From contig CAAGPV010000015.1 in assembly GCA_900771975.1 (NCBI GenBank), forward strand, positions 1-64,000: a stretch of 64,000 bases of DNA, given 5' to 3'. This DNA is from an uncultured Prevotella sp. (GTDB taxonomy: Bacteria > Bacteroidota > Bacteroidia > Bacteroidales > Bacteroidaceae). The notes beneath the pieces are model-generated. The model saw nothing but the letters and a program-made list of their open reading frames with translations. It did not search any database and was not told the origin of the DNA. Below are positions 44,259 through 53,761 of this stretch, piece after piece; position 1 is the first letter of the stretch, and each line of letters starts with the position of its first letter. Position numbers and translations under genes: made by a program.

Positions 44259-44729
44259 TTAATAGTTATTGATGATTTCGTTGTGTTTTTCGAGCTCTTT
44301 TCGGTTGAGTCCGCGCTTTTTGCGGAAGATGGAGAAGAAGTCGAAGTTGAAGCCTCCAGTGGAGTTGGGTACAAAACTGGGCTCAAAGCCTCGCTTCAAT
44401 GCATTGGGGTTGATGCTACGGCGCTTTCCCCACACCACAACTTCAGACAGGCTGTTGAACTTCGGCAGCAGATAGAGAGTGTCACTCATTTCAGATAGGT
44501 TGAGCGTAAGGCTAACATAGTCTTTCTTTACGATGGTGACGGAACTGAACGTCGAGGGAATCTCGTATTCGCCTCGCCAGTTGGTCTTGACGGTTTTGGC
44601 GGTGTTGGTGTAGATGGTGACGTCCCTTAGGGGGACACCAGTCTCTGCACTGGCTATTACGCCGTGTATTTGAGCCCTTGCTGTCATGCTTGCAAGCAGC
44701 ACCAGAAGAGTGAACAATAGTTTTGCCAT
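44259..44729 (-). CDS. Exported CarboxypepD_reg-like protein
   Basis: 156 residues with a signal peptide (MAKLLFTLLVLLASMTARA). The mature part is one beta-sandwich: 'IHGVIASAETGVPLRDVTIY', 'TNWRGEYEIPSTFSSVTIV', 'DYVSLTLNLSEMSDTLYLL', followed by a basic C-terminal segment ('GKRRSINPNALKRGF'). Like the plug-preceding domain of SusC-type proteins but free-standing. Role unknown; acts in the periplasm or outer membrane. Confidence 0.65.
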   Translation of the reverse strand: MAKLLFTLLVLLASMTARAQIHGVIASAETGVPLRDVTIYTNTAKTVKTNWRGEYEIPSTFSSVTIVKKDYVSLTLNLSEMSDTLYLLPKFNSLSEVVVWGKRRSINPNALKRGFEPSFVPNSTGGFNFDFFSIFRKKRGLNRKELEKHNEIINNY

Positions 44730-44811
44730 CTACAAATATTTTATGCAAAAGTAAGTCATTACCTTCTTTTCCACAAATATTTGTACGGCTATTAAGAAGT
44801 ATTAAACTGAT

Positions 44812-45351
44812 TTAAGAATGGAATTCCTCGTCGTCCGGAGTCTTTAGGATGATGCTGGTGGCCCCAATAGTGAAAAGTGTGCCATTCTCGATGACACGCC
44901 TTTCGCGGTCTCCCAATATCTCGTTGTCTACAAATGTCCCGGTGTTGCTTGGCCCATCGCGCAAGATGTATTTTAGTTTTCCGCGTTTGTCGCGGCTTAC
45001 GTTGATGACGCAATGGTTCATGTCAATACTGGGGTCTACGGTTTCGATAGGACAGTTGGTCTTGCTGCCTTTCATGTAACGGCCTATGACGTTGTCGCCC
45101 ATGCGAAGGGGAATTACTTGCTTGTAGTGGAACACGTTTTCAATGACGGTGATGACACCATATTGAGCACCTTCTGCCGCTTCGTCGGGGTTTTCTTCTT
45201 TACGTGTGTTGCGCAGTTTGGAAACGCCCATACGCACACCAAACTGTTTGTTGCAGTTTGGGCAGACAAACACGAGACTTTGTCCAGCCTCGTACTGGGT
45301 CTCGTCGAACGTGATAAACTGGTCACATTTGGGACATCTAACGCGTTTCAT
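44812..45351 (-). CDS. FHA domain protein with N-terminal zinc ribbon
   Basis: 179 residues. 'RVRCPKCDQFITFDETQ' and 'FVCPNCNKQFGVRMG' form a two-C-x2-C zinc ribbon (MJ0042-like). The C-terminal FHA domain has 'RMGDNVIGRYMKG', 'VDPSIDMNHCVINVS' and 'LRDGPSNTGTFVDNEIL', the phosphothreonine-binding loop set (here S-x-N and G-T-F-V-N). Probably reads phosphothreonine on partners; no kinase gene is adjacent. Four bp after the SPOR gene. Confidence 0.82.
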   Translation of the reverse strand: MKRVRCPKCDQFITFDETQYEAGQSLVFVCPNCNKQFGVRMGVSKLRNTRKEENPDEAAEGAQYGVITVIENVFHYKQVIPLRMGDNVIGRYMKGSKTNCPIETVDPSIDMNHCVINVSRDKRGKLKYILRDGPSNTGTFVDNEILGDRERRVIENGTLFTIGATSIILKTPDDEEFHS

Positions 45352-45355
45352 AAGC

Positions 45356-46504
45356 TTATTTGCTCTTAGATTCTATCACCCATGCCTGTTGGAAGCGGGG
45401 AGTGGAACGAAGATTGTTGAGTGCCTGTTGAGCTTCTTCGGCTGTCTTGTAACGCCCGAAGGTGACTTTGCGGATGCGTGTTTGCTCGTTGATTTCGGCA
45501 TTGGCAATGCCTTCTTTTGCCAATTGGTGGACGAAAGCTTCGGCGTTTGTCTTGCTCACTTGACTGCACAACACGATGCTATAGTAGCGGGTGGGTGTGG
45601 CTACAACAGCGGGCCGGCTTTTCAATACTGGTTTGTGGGTTGCTTCAAGTGCCGGTGTTGTAATTGCCTTTACTTTCTGGGGAACAGCTTTCTTGACCTT
45701 GGCCTTTGGTAGAACTTCAGACTTGGGCGATTGCCGCTTGGGAACTGCCACTATTCTCGGCTTTGAAGTGAAAGCGCGCTCAACGGCTTTCTGGGTGTCG
45801 GAGAGGATGTTGTAGAAGGCACCGCTCTTGGTGTTCTGGTTAAATGGACCGTTGTGGTGGGTCAGTGGAACAGATACGGCAAAGAGAGCTCCTACAAATA
45901 CTGCAGCCACCGCCACGTTGCGCAAGGCTCTTAGGCTGATGTTAATGGTCTTCTGACCTGTATTTTGGTCCTTTCCTATATATATCACATGGGGACTTGA
46001 AGCGGTTTTTACTTCCGGGGCAGGTTTTTCCACCTTATTTATTATAGGTGTCTGTGGCTTTTCTTTTTGGATGTTCAGGCTTTTTGTGAGCCGCTTCATC
46101 TCGAAAGAACTCAGTCCATATAGCGAAGGCGTGAGGATGCCAGCTTCAAGGGGGGCAAAAGCAATGTGCCCTTCGTTGTTCTTGTAGAGGCTGCCAAGGT
46201 TGTTCAATTCTACCTTTCCTTCATCGTCCAATAATTGTTTGATGTGGGCTACTTCCTGTTCGATGCGGTCAGCGGCATCGGGAAGACTGATGTCGTAGGC
46301 CGTTACATAGGAATGAGCCAACAAAGAGTCGTCGATGACAAGCTTGGCGTTGAATCCCAACGTCCTCAATGGGGGCAAAAAAAGCCCTTCCTCCGCCTCG
46401 TAATGGGCGCAGATGTGGTGGGCAATAAAGCCGCCAAGTCCTGGTACTACCACGCAATCATTGTTTAGGAGTAGTATCTCGATATGTCTTTCTAGTTCAA
46501 ACAC
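45356..46504 (-). CDS. HU-CCDC81/SPOR-domain cell-envelope protein
   Basis: 382 residues from GTG 46504 (VFELERHIEILLLNNDCVVV); the longer frame upstream is unlikely. N-terminal region 'PGLGGFIAHHICAHYEAEEG' is the HU-CCDC81-like domain paired with SPOR in Bacteroidetes. A membrane helix 'NVAVAAVFVGALFAVSVPL' sits mid-protein, then a Pro/Lys-rich linker and a C-terminal SPOR domain ('YYSIVLCSQVSKTNAEAFV', 'RKVTFGRYKTAEEAQQAL') that binds denuded peptidoglycan at division sites. Divergent from rfbC. Confidence 0.75.
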   Translation of the reverse strand: MFELERHIEILLLNNDCVVVPGLGGFIAHHICAHYEAEEGLFLPPLRTLGFNAKLVIDDSLLAHSYVTAYDISLPDAADRIEQEVAHIKQLLDDEGKVELNNLGSLYKNNEGHIAFAPLEAGILTPSLYGLSSFEMKRLTKSLNIQKEKPQTPIINKVEKPAPEVKTASSPHVIYIGKDQNTGQKTINISLRALRNVAVAAVFVGALFAVSVPLTHHNGPFNQNTKSGAFYNILSDTQKAVERAFTSKPRIVAVPKRQSPKSEVLPKAKVKKAVPQKVKAITTPALEATHKPVLKSRPAVVATPTRYYSIVLCSQVSKTNAEAFVHQLAKEGIANAEINEQTRIRKVTFGRYKTAEEAQQALNNLRSTPRFQQAWVIESKSK

Positions 46505-46570
46505 GAATGCAAATGTAGGAAGAAATTCCGAATTGGGCAAATAAAAATTTCTTATTTCGATAGAAATTCT

Positions 46571-46578
46571 TACCTTTG
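46571..46578 (+). promoter_or_regulatory. -7 box for rfbC
   Basis: TACCTTTG, 22 bp before the ATG at 46601. Confidence 0.55.
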
Positions 46579-46600
46579 CACATATATCAACATTTCTATT

Positions 46601-47152
46601 ATGGAATATAAACAAACAGCTATTGAAGGGGTTTGGGTGATTGAACCCCGTGTTTTTGCGGACCAGAGAGGTTATTTCTTTGAAGCCTGGAAGCAGGCTG
46701 ACTTTGATCAGCACATTGGTCACCACGTAGAATTCATACAAGATAACGAGTCGAAGTCAAGCTATGGCGTACTTCGTGGCCTTCATTACCAGAAGGGCGA
46801 GTTCTCACAGGCGAAGTTGGTGCGCGTCATTAAGGGGCGTGTGCTTGATGTGGCGGTAGATATTCGTAAGAGTAGTCCTACGTTTGGCAAGCATGTAGCT
46901 GTGGAACTGAGCGAAGACAATAAGCGACAACTCTTCATTCCGCGTGGTTTTGCCCATGGCTTTCTCGTACTCAGTAAGGAGGCCATCTTCACATATAAGG
47001 TGGACAACGTGTATGCACCGCAGCACGAAGCCAGCATCCGCTGGAATGATGAGGATATAGCCATCAACTGGCCAGTTGACCCCAAAGATGTGCTTACCTC
47101 TGAAAAAGACTTGAAGGCTGCTTCGCTGAAAGACGCAGAAGTCTTTGAATAA
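46601..47152 (+). CDS. rfbC: dTDP-4-dehydrorhamnose 3,5-epimerase
   Basis: 183 residues, normal length. Starts 'MEYKQTAIEGVWVIEPRVFA', catalytic His62 in 'GVLRGLHYQKGEFSQAKLV', 'DVAVDIRKSSPTFGKHVAV', 'LFIPRGFAHGFLVLS' and catalytic Tyr region 'TYKVDNVYAP'. Third step of dTDP-L-rhamnose synthesis. rfbA, rfbB and rfbD are not adjacent. Confidence 0.95.
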   Translation: MEYKQTAIEGVWVIEPRVFADQRGYFFEAWKQADFDQHIGHHVEFIQDNESKSSYGVLRGLHYQKGEFSQAKLVRVIKGRVLDVAVDIRKSSPTFGKHVAVELSEDNKRQLFIPRGFAHGFLVLSKEAIFTYKVDNVYAPQHEASIRWNDEDIAINWPVDPKDVLTSEKDLKAASLKDAEVFE

Positions 47153-47199
47153 CAGATGGTAACTGTTTTTACGTTAATGCAGAGCTAAAGCCAAAAGCT

Positions 47200-47991
47200 A
47201 TGAAAAAATTTCTTTTGTATGGATTGTTGGCAGTAGTGCTGGCGGTGGGGTGTAGCCCCAAGGAGGGAGGAACCACCGAAGACCGTCAAGACCGTCAGGC
47301 AAAGCAATTGTTGCAAGGTATATGGGTGACCGATGACGGTCAGGAACCGGCAATGTTTGTGCGTGGAGACAGCATCTTCTATCCCGACACATCAAGCTTG
47401 CCAGTACGCTTTTGGATATACGGCGATAGCATCTATCTGCAAGGAAGTAACGTCCGCCACTACCGCATCACCAAGCAGGCGCCCCACCTCTTCAAACTGC
47501 TTAACCAGAACGGCGACGAGGTAAAGCTCGTAAAGAGTGAAGATCGCTCGCTCATACCCAATTTTTTCCAGTCACGGCCTTATGCCATGAATCTTACACG
47601 GGTGGAATGCAACGATACCTCGGTGGTGGTGGATGGCATCGACTACGACTGTAAGCTTTTTGTTGAGCCTACCTCCGACCGTGTGGTGAAGTCGTCCTAT
47701 AACGGCGATGGCATCGAGGTGGACAATATGTATTTGGACAATGTAGCCCATCTGCGCGTCTTTGTCAGTGGCACACAGGTGCTTGCGCATGACTTCCGTA
47801 AGGCGGAGTTTTCGCGTTATGTGCCGAAAGATTTTCTTGCTTCGAGCATTTTGCGCGATGTAGCTTTCACCCATGCTACTACTGAGGCCGTCTTCTTTGA
47901 TGCTACTATCGGTATTCCCGATGCCACAACGTGCTATGTGGTGGAGTTGAAGATTGACCGTGCAGGAAAACTTACCAAGCGATTAAAGTGA
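47200..47991 (+). CDS. DUF4738-like lipoprotein
   Basis: 263 residues. Lipoprotein signal 'MKKFLLYGLLAVVLAVGCSP' with the Cys at 19. Mature part: 'GIWVTDDGQEPAMFVRGDSI' and 'LPVRFWIYGDSIYLQGSN' in the first half, and 'FFDATIGIPDATTCYVVEL' at the end. The layout matches the DUF4738 family of Bacteroidetes lipoproteins as I remember it; function unknown. 47 bp after rfbC. Confidence 0.65.
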   Translation: MKKFLLYGLLAVVLAVGCSPKEGGTTEDRQDRQAKQLLQGIWVTDDGQEPAMFVRGDSIFYPDTSSLPVRFWIYGDSIYLQGSNVRHYRITKQAPHLFKLLNQNGDEVKLVKSEDRSLIPNFFQSRPYAMNLTRVECNDTSVVVDGIDYDCKLFVEPTSDRVVKSSYNGDGIEVDNMYLDNVAHLRVFVSGTQVLAHDFRKAEFSRYVPKDFLASSILRDVAFTHATTEAVFFDATIGIPDATTCYVVELKIDRAGKLTKRLK

Positions 47992-48051
47992 AAAGGTGTA
48001 ATAACATATGTTGCTAATTCATTAATTTTTTGTTTCTTTTTGCTGAAATTA

Positions 48052-48083
48052 TTTGGTAGTTTCCTTTAGTTTTGTTAAATTTG
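48052..48083 (+). promoter_or_regulatory. Promoter with long leader before a small membrane protein gene
   Basis: TTTG (48052-48055), 20 bp, TAAATTTG (48076-48083). The next ATG is about 200 bp away (48283), so the transcript would have an unusually long 5' leader. Confidence 0.55.
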
Positions 48084-48282
48084 CAGCAACTTCTATGAAT
48101 ATATGGAGGGAAACTAAATTTTAACCAACGAGCGTGTTGTAGCGAGTGAACAAAGGATAATTTGCTTGGAAAAACAAGAGGTATAAGATTGTAATAAAAT
48201 AGTTTTCGGGAACGCTTTACATCTTGATAGATTACAAAGAATCATAAGCACTTGCTCACATTCTCCTTAAAGCAGAACCACT

Positions 48283-48441
48283 ATGGTAGTAGGTATTTAT
48301 TTGTTATGTGCAGTTTCATTGATTGTTTTGGGCGTTAGTGTCTATATGGGCTGGCGTCAGCAGTTGAAAGAATTGGACCGTAAGTTTAAAAAAGAAGAAA
48401 TGAAGTATTCTGTCAGGCACTCTTCGGTAGCCATGAATTAA
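48283..48441 (+). CDS. Small single-pass membrane protein, 52 aa
   Basis: Reads 'MVVGIYLLCAVSLIVLGVSV', then 'YMGWRQQLKELDRKFKKEEM' and ends 'HSSVAMN'. One N-terminal hydrophobic helix followed by a charged amphipathic segment. No family recognised. Between the lipoprotein gene and the type III restriction operon (convergent). Confidence 0.5.
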   Translation: MVVGIYLLCAVSLIVLGVSVYMGWRQQLKELDRKFKKEEMKYSVRHSSVAMN

Positions 48442-48643
48442 CCCGATTATGGCTTTTCCGCCCCCCCCTAAATTACAATGTTCAAGGAGCGGAAATTCTA
48501 AAAGCGCTTTAGTTTAACTGAAGAAGAGGCATCTTGATCTCATTTCTATCAGTACATTTTCTTTTGTCTTTGCAGAAAACAAGGGCAGAAGATAATTTTT
48601 TATTCAACTTTTTGCCACTAAAAACATTGCCTTAAATGGTTGG
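48442..48643. other. Intergenic with a C8 run
   Basis: About 200 bp between convergent genes. Contains eight Cs in a row near 48461-48468, not inside any gene. Nothing else seen. Confidence 0.4.
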
Positions 48644-51319
48644 CTATACCGAACCATTTAAAGCCGACAAGCCATTTGGAGCCTCTTCCTTCATAATGCT
48701 ATCAGTAAACTCTCTATTGAATTCAGCCTCCTTACCTTCATTGTAGAATGGCAATCCCCATACATTATATTTGTTGGTTGCTGTCATCCATCTAACATCT
48801 CCCACCTCACTGATTTCTTTCAGAAAATCTTCTTTCCATTTGTCTTCCTTAAGCAATTGGTTTCCCTTGGGTTCTATAAAAATCTGAAGATTGTCATATT
48901 TGCTATTAGAGTCCTTTCGACGGAGAAACAGTACGTAGTCTGGCTCAAAGGCGCGCCCTTCGTCAAAGCTGAAAATGCGTACATCCTTCTCGTTTCTTAC
49001 GAGGTAGATTTCAGTGTACTTTTCTTCGAGTTTTGACATTATGCCGTCAATATACTTCACAAGTGCTTTTTCCTCCGACGTTCCAAAGTTGTCGTTGTAA
49101 GCATACCAATCTTTCTTGGATAGGTCAAGCGCATAATCGATATTCGCCGGATTCTTCTGCGAACGTCCAAACTCTTGCAGTCCATCGGCATTTACCACGA
49201 TTTTAAGTACAATGTTGGCCCTAAACAGCTTTTTGAAAGGTTGTGGTTCAAATGTCTTTGTTCCCCTATATGTTTTGCCGCGTGTTCTTAGTAGCAACTC
49301 TAACTGTCGCAACACCTCCTTGGCTATGTAAAATTTGTCCGACTGCGAATACTCACCAAGTGTTGCATATTTGCCCGTAACCTTGACTTGCAGCTTGGCA
49401 AGATAATTGTCGGAAGCTACAAACTCTGCACACGACTTCAGGCGAGGATACAGTTTCCGAAGTTCCCCGTAGCCATAGGTGGTAAAACAATTCATGGCTG
49501 AACGCACTACATAGTTGCCCACCTGTATGAAGTCGAATTGCGGAACTGACTGAGTGGTCAGTACCTCCTCCGTGGCTTTATCGCCAAAGATGAGTCCCGA
49601 AGCCATCTTTCCCGTTGGCATCTTCACTGTGAACACCTTCTTGCGGATGGCTTCTCCTATGGTGCCGTCATCTTCCAGCTCAGCCAGTATTTTCCGCTCG
49701 TTCACAAACACCATACCTTTCTTATAAAGTCGGCTTTCCTTGAAAGAAGGCTTCATGTCCTGATTCAATTGAACATAATGCTCTGCCATGATACCTGTCT
49801 GTATGAGGGCGGTTCGCAACTCCTGTATGTAGCGTGGATTGTGGGCACTGTGATAATGCAACTTTTCCACCACTCTGCATGGGTTGACCGTGTCGCCGTC
49901 GTACTTGCGCTTGTCGATGGGCAACGCCTCGTTGGAGGGGTCTATGAAGGGCATGTAGCGGGCACCGCGACCGATGAGCTGCGCTTCCTGCATGGTGGTT
50001 TTTCCTGGTGTTGTTCCTTTGGCGTCACGGGTGTCGTAAAGGCGCACTATGTCATAGAGGTTGAGCACGTCCCATCCTTCGTTCAGCATGTCAACGGCAA
50101 AGACTACTCTTATGCCGTTGGATGAATCCTCAAGCGAGTTGAGCAACCGTTGCTTTTCCGCAGTAATCGTGTTGCCATCGACGAGCAAGAGACGATCTTC
50201 CGAAAAATCATTCTGTAACTCCAGTATCAGGTTATCGTCTGTTATGTCATAGGAAAGAAAGTAATCGAAAGCAGCTTTCAGGTCGTCTTTAGCCCTTGCT
50301 CTGATACGTTCAATGTCGATGGGATTGAGTGTGGCGATAAGTTCCTTGAAAGCATCATAATTGACTTTGTTCTCTTTGATGGTTTTAGATTTCAACAACA
50401 CAACAGGTTTGATATTCTGCCCCAATTGCACAAACACTTTGCGCTTGTATTGGCTTAGGATGATAGCCTGTAGTGCCCTGTCGAGGGCATCGAGGTCTGT
50501 CACGAAAGTCTCTACCTCTTTTGAATAACCATCCTCTCGAAAGCGCTTCAAGGTGTAGTCGAAGATAATTTTATCTTCATATTTATGTGCTATGGCGGAA
50601 TCTGCCAAATCCATTGTGGCGGTAAATTCCAGCAACACATTTGGCAATTTGCCATTGTCCTTTTGGAAGATGTTCTTGATTGTTCTCTCCCAGTTTTCCA
50701 CGTTTTCTTTCTCTTTATCGCTGCGCATCTTCTTGGTTTCCACATTCAGATGATGGGCTTCATCTGCTATCAAGACTATTGGTTCTGTTGCGAAGTCTTC
50801 ATTCGTTACGGCATTTTCCTTCTCCGCATTCAAGTCTGTGTGTAGACCTTGGATGGTGGTTAGGCAGAGATTGATGCAGTTAGGGTCTGTGCCCTGAAAG
50901 TTGTTCACTTCCTTCACTTCTACCTTTTTGCCGTTAATGTTGATGATTGACGCAAACAGATATTTCGAGGAAGAAGCGTTCAGAAAATTGTCGCGCGTCT
51001 TTTCTACGATGTTGTTGCTGCTCACGAAGAATAGGAAGTTTCTGTAACCCTGTTCGTAAAGGTAGAGCATGGTGAGTGCCATTATCATTGTCTTGCCCGA
51101 GCCAGTGGCCATGTGGAAGAGCAGATGTGGACGAAATGGCTTACCTTCGAAAATGTTTTCTGGATTCATGTAGGTAAGGAAGTATTTCATACAATCTTCC
51201 TGATATGGGCGCAGATGTTTGGCAGGTATTATTCCTGTCTCAAAATAATCTGGTAGCTTGGTTCGGGCGATGGTCTGGCGGCCAAATTCCTGTTCCAATA
51301 TTTGTTGAAGTTTTGCCAT
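48644..51319 (-). CDS. res: Type III restriction enzyme, Res subunit
   Basis: 891 residues from ATG 51319; a GTG at 51325 is an alternative that would overlap the mod stop. Superfamily 2 helicase: Walker A 'MATGSGKTMIMALTML' near residue 72, 'IADEAHHLN' near 186, and 'FAVDMLNEGWDVLNLYDIV' with 'QLIGRGARYMPF'. C-terminal endonuclease: 'FEPDYVLFL' and 'IFIEPKGN', the PD...E-x-K motif. Cuts DNA after ATP-dependent translocation, in complex with Mod. Translationally coupled to mod (TGATTATG junction). Confidence 0.94.
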   Translation of the reverse strand: MAKLQQILEQEFGRQTIARTKLPDYFETGIIPAKHLRPYQEDCMKYFLTYMNPENIFEGKPFRPHLLFHMATGSGKTMIMALTMLYLYEQGYRNFLFFVSSNNIVEKTRDNFLNASSSKYLFASIININGKKVEVKEVNNFQGTDPNCINLCLTTIQGLHTDLNAEKENAVTNEDFATEPIVLIADEAHHLNVETKKMRSDKEKENVENWERTIKNIFQKDNGKLPNVLLEFTATMDLADSAIAHKYEDKIIFDYTLKRFREDGYSKEVETFVTDLDALDRALQAIILSQYKRKVFVQLGQNIKPVVLLKSKTIKENKVNYDAFKELIATLNPIDIERIRARAKDDLKAAFDYFLSYDITDDNLILELQNDFSEDRLLLVDGNTITAEKQRLLNSLEDSSNGIRVVFAVDMLNEGWDVLNLYDIVRLYDTRDAKGTTPGKTTMQEAQLIGRGARYMPFIDPSNEALPIDKRKYDGDTVNPCRVVEKLHYHSAHNPRYIQELRTALIQTGIMAEHYVQLNQDMKPSFKESRLYKKGMVFVNERKILAELEDDGTIGEAIRKKVFTVKMPTGKMASGLIFGDKATEEVLTTQSVPQFDFIQVGNYVVRSAMNCFTTYGYGELRKLYPRLKSCAEFVASDNYLAKLQVKVTGKYATLGEYSQSDKFYIAKEVLRQLELLLRTRGKTYRGTKTFEPQPFKKLFRANIVLKIVVNADGLQEFGRSQKNPANIDYALDLSKKDWYAYNDNFGTSEEKALVKYIDGIMSKLEEKYTEIYLVRNEKDVRIFSFDEGRAFEPDYVLFLRRKDSNSKYDNLQIFIEPKGNQLLKEDKWKEDFLKEISEVGDVRWMTATNKYNVWGLPFYNEGKEAEFNREFTDSIMKEEAPNGLSALNGSV

Positions 51320-51321
51320 AA

Positions 51322-53250
51322 TCACCTTTCTTTTCTGTAAAACTCACGTGTCAGACGCCTATCCTGGTCCGTCACGCCATACTCGTTGTTGTCTATATCA
51401 GACAGTGGTACATAAAGCAAATTCTTGTCAAGGCACTCTATAAGGAAACGCTTTTGGTCCTCAAGGCTCAAATTGTCGAAACTTTCAGCATTGGCATCCA
51501 CCTTTTTAATGTCTATTTTATAGTTTAAGTAGTCTGTTGACTTCATTCGCTCCCAAATGTCTTTCAATTGATTGGTTGTCTCTGACAGCTCTATCTCATC
51601 AGCGAATTTGATGTTGGCCTTCGCCAACTCGCAGTAGACGAAAGAGCCACCACCTTGCCAACCCACGGCTTTGGAAACGCCACCTTGCTCGCCAGCAATC
51701 ACTTTTTGCATTCGTTTAAGGGTCTCTGTTTGAATATAATCCATTTGGTCCACTCCAATATAACGTCGTTTCATTTTATGTGCCACCGCACAAGTGGTTC
51801 CGCTACCGAGGAAGAAATCAAGTACTAAGTCGCTCTCTTTTGTAATGGCGTGCAAAAAGAACGCAACGATACTTTCAGGTTTGGAATTGGTAAAATTGAT
51901 TCCCATATTCTTCAAGTGTGTACTTGCATCCTCATTGGTACCTACACCAATGGCTTTTGAAAGATATTGGTCTTCTATAAACTTTTCAGGAGCCATAGTT
52001 GTTCCTTCCTTTCTCTGAAAACGGATAGAAAACTTATTACTTTTAACCAAGAAATAGGTCCCTTTCTTTATTTCATCTTCCAACATAGTTGCTCCCCATT
52101 TGAATTCTCCTTTCAAATGTACAACATTTGCATTAATGCCATTTTTTACAAAAACATCATTAAGGATTTCTACTCTATCAGGCTTGCCTTTTGGATAAAT
52201 ACCATCTGGAATATTAAACCGAATTGTACCAACAGGAAAAACTAATTTGTGAACAGAATTGCCTGTATTCAGTAATGGAGCATCTCCATTTTCAGTTTCT
52301 TTTCCTTTGTAGCTTCGAGACGAATCCTTGCTTTTTTCGAAACATATCACATATTCAATAGAAGCTCTTGATTTGTTTGACAATGCATCAGGATTGTCAG
52401 TGTTTTTCCACACAAAAGTCTCGATAAAGTTTTCAACTTTGAAAATTTCCTCCATCAAGACTTTTAGCCAATGAAATCCGTCTTCACTTATATGGCACAA
52501 TATTACTCCATCATTAGCTAACAAATCTTTTGCTGCCTTCAACCTGTCCTTCATAAATGTAAGCCATGTGCTCAATCTAAAATTAGAATTATAGCAGAAT
52601 GTGTCAGAAGGCTTTGTTTTGGAAAAATAATAAGGAGGATCTATCAGTATGAGCTTTACCTCCCCTTCGTACTTCTTCTTCAGCGAGTGCAGTGCCAACA
52701 GGTTGTTACCCTTGATGATAAAGTTGTCGTTCCCTGAGAGGTGGTCCACCTCGTGTTCGCCATCCTTGTCGTAACGTTTGAAGTGGGATAATACCTTTGG
52801 CTCCGTCAGTCGGTTCACCTCCTCTGGTGCGAGTGTCTCGTTCCAAAATATCTCGTTGCGCTTTGCTTCTTCCTTGGTTTGTCCTCCTTCAAGCACACAG
52901 TCTTTGTAAGGCCACGAGAGCACCACCTCTCGGCTCTCGCTGATGAAGCGTCTGTTTTCGTCGGTCAATCCAATTTTGTTCTTATACATTGTATAGCTGC
53001 CACCTAAGAATTGGGTGTCGGAAACGAAGCGTTGGAATTTTACCTTGTCGAAAACCATCACTCCATCAACATCTTGAAAGAAGACAACTTTCATCTTATC
53101 GTTGTCAAGCAGTAATTTTATGAGCCTCGGATTGAGGCTGAGGGCATCTTCCACGATTCTGTTCTTCAACAGTGTGCCGTCGTCCATGCAATAGCGGCTA
53201 TTCATGCGCAGAAGCTGTTCCAACTCATGATAAAGGTGCAATGTGTCCAT
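51322..53250 (-). CDS. mod: Type III DNA adenine methyltransferase, Mod subunit
   Basis: 642 residues. Catalytic 'LILIDPPYYFSKTKPSD' near residue 203 precedes the SAM site 'VLDFFLGSGTTCAVAHKM' near 475: the beta-class order typical of type III Mod. The central section between them is the target-recognition domain, visibly more AT-rich than the flanks. Provides both methylation and sequence recognition for Res. I see no long simple repeat in the gene, so no sign of phase variation by slippage. Confidence 0.94.
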   Translation of the reverse strand: MDTLHLYHELEQLLRMNSRYCMDDGTLLKNRIVEDALSLNPRLIKLLLDNDKMKVVFFQDVDGVMVFDKVKFQRFVSDTQFLGGSYTMYKNKIGLTDENRRFISESREVVLSWPYKDCVLEGGQTKEEAKRNEIFWNETLAPEEVNRLTEPKVLSHFKRYDKDGEHEVDHLSGNDNFIIKGNNLLALHSLKKKYEGEVKLILIDPPYYFSKTKPSDTFCYNSNFRLSTWLTFMKDRLKAAKDLLANDGVILCHISEDGFHWLKVLMEEIFKVENFIETFVWKNTDNPDALSNKSRASIEYVICFEKSKDSSRSYKGKETENGDAPLLNTGNSVHKLVFPVGTIRFNIPDGIYPKGKPDRVEILNDVFVKNGINANVVHLKGEFKWGATMLEDEIKKGTYFLVKSNKFSIRFQRKEGTTMAPEKFIEDQYLSKAIGVGTNEDASTHLKNMGINFTNSKPESIVAFFLHAITKESDLVLDFFLGSGTTCAVAHKMKRRYIGVDQMDYIQTETLKRMQKVIAGEQGGVSKAVGWQGGGSFVYCELAKANIKFADEIELSETTNQLKDIWERMKSTDYLNYKIDIKKVDANAESFDNLSLEDQKRFLIECLDKNLLYVPLSDIDNNEYGVTDQDRRLTREFYRKER

Positions 53251-53701
53251 ATCTTCTAACAGTTAGATTTTGCATCCAACTATCACCAGGCTTGTGCGTA
53301 CAGACGCAAAAAGACACAAAAGAAAAGGGTGTGAACCACTCTTATGGGTCTTCCGTGGCAAGCGTAGGAATGTCTGAACCACTATCCGATTATAAGAATG
53401 TCCACACCCGTATCGGGCATGAACATTGACTCGCAAATCGGATAGTAGGCATCACCTATGCTTACGACAGATGAAGCCAACCATTATTGGTGTGGTTGTA
53501 TATTCAGAATGAAAGTTTCCTACGCTTTTTCTGGAAGACCACAATAATAGTCAATGCTTTATGTTTACCAAAATGTCTTGGAGACGGCACGAAGCCAAAT
53601 CCAGAGGCAAAGGTACGAAGAAATCCTGTCATTGCGCCTATGATAGGCAGAAAAACCACGAAATATAAGAACACAAGCCACAACATTCTTATGCAAAATC
53701 T
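53251..53701. repeat. Intergenic with an imperfect inverted repeat
   Basis: ACTATCCGATT (53381-53391) and AATCGGATAGT (53436-53446) are perfect complements. The pairing extends outward imperfectly over about 30 bp per arm (AAGCGTAGG against CCTATGCTT). Could be a structured RNA or a remnant of a small inverted-repeat element. A short hydrophobic minus-strand frame at 53504-53686 has nothing to support it. Confidence 0.4.
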
Positions 53702-53721
53702 GTGTGTTTAAAGTTTTTCAT

Positions 53722-53729
53722 CTTATCTT
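53722..53729 (+). promoter_or_regulatory. -7 box for the HD-domain gene
   Basis: TATCTTTG, 32 bp before the ATG at 53762. Confidence 0.5.
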
Positions 53730-53761
53730 TGCAGGCGGATAAGCTAATAGACAATAACCAA

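Noticed and set aside
51322..53250. Phase-variable simple repeats in mod
   Set aside because: No tandem short repeat long enough to slip was seen in the coding sequence.
53504..53686. 60-residue hydrophobic minus-strand frame as a gene
   Set aside because: No promoter, no recognisable family, and it overlaps the region leading to the HD-gene promoter.
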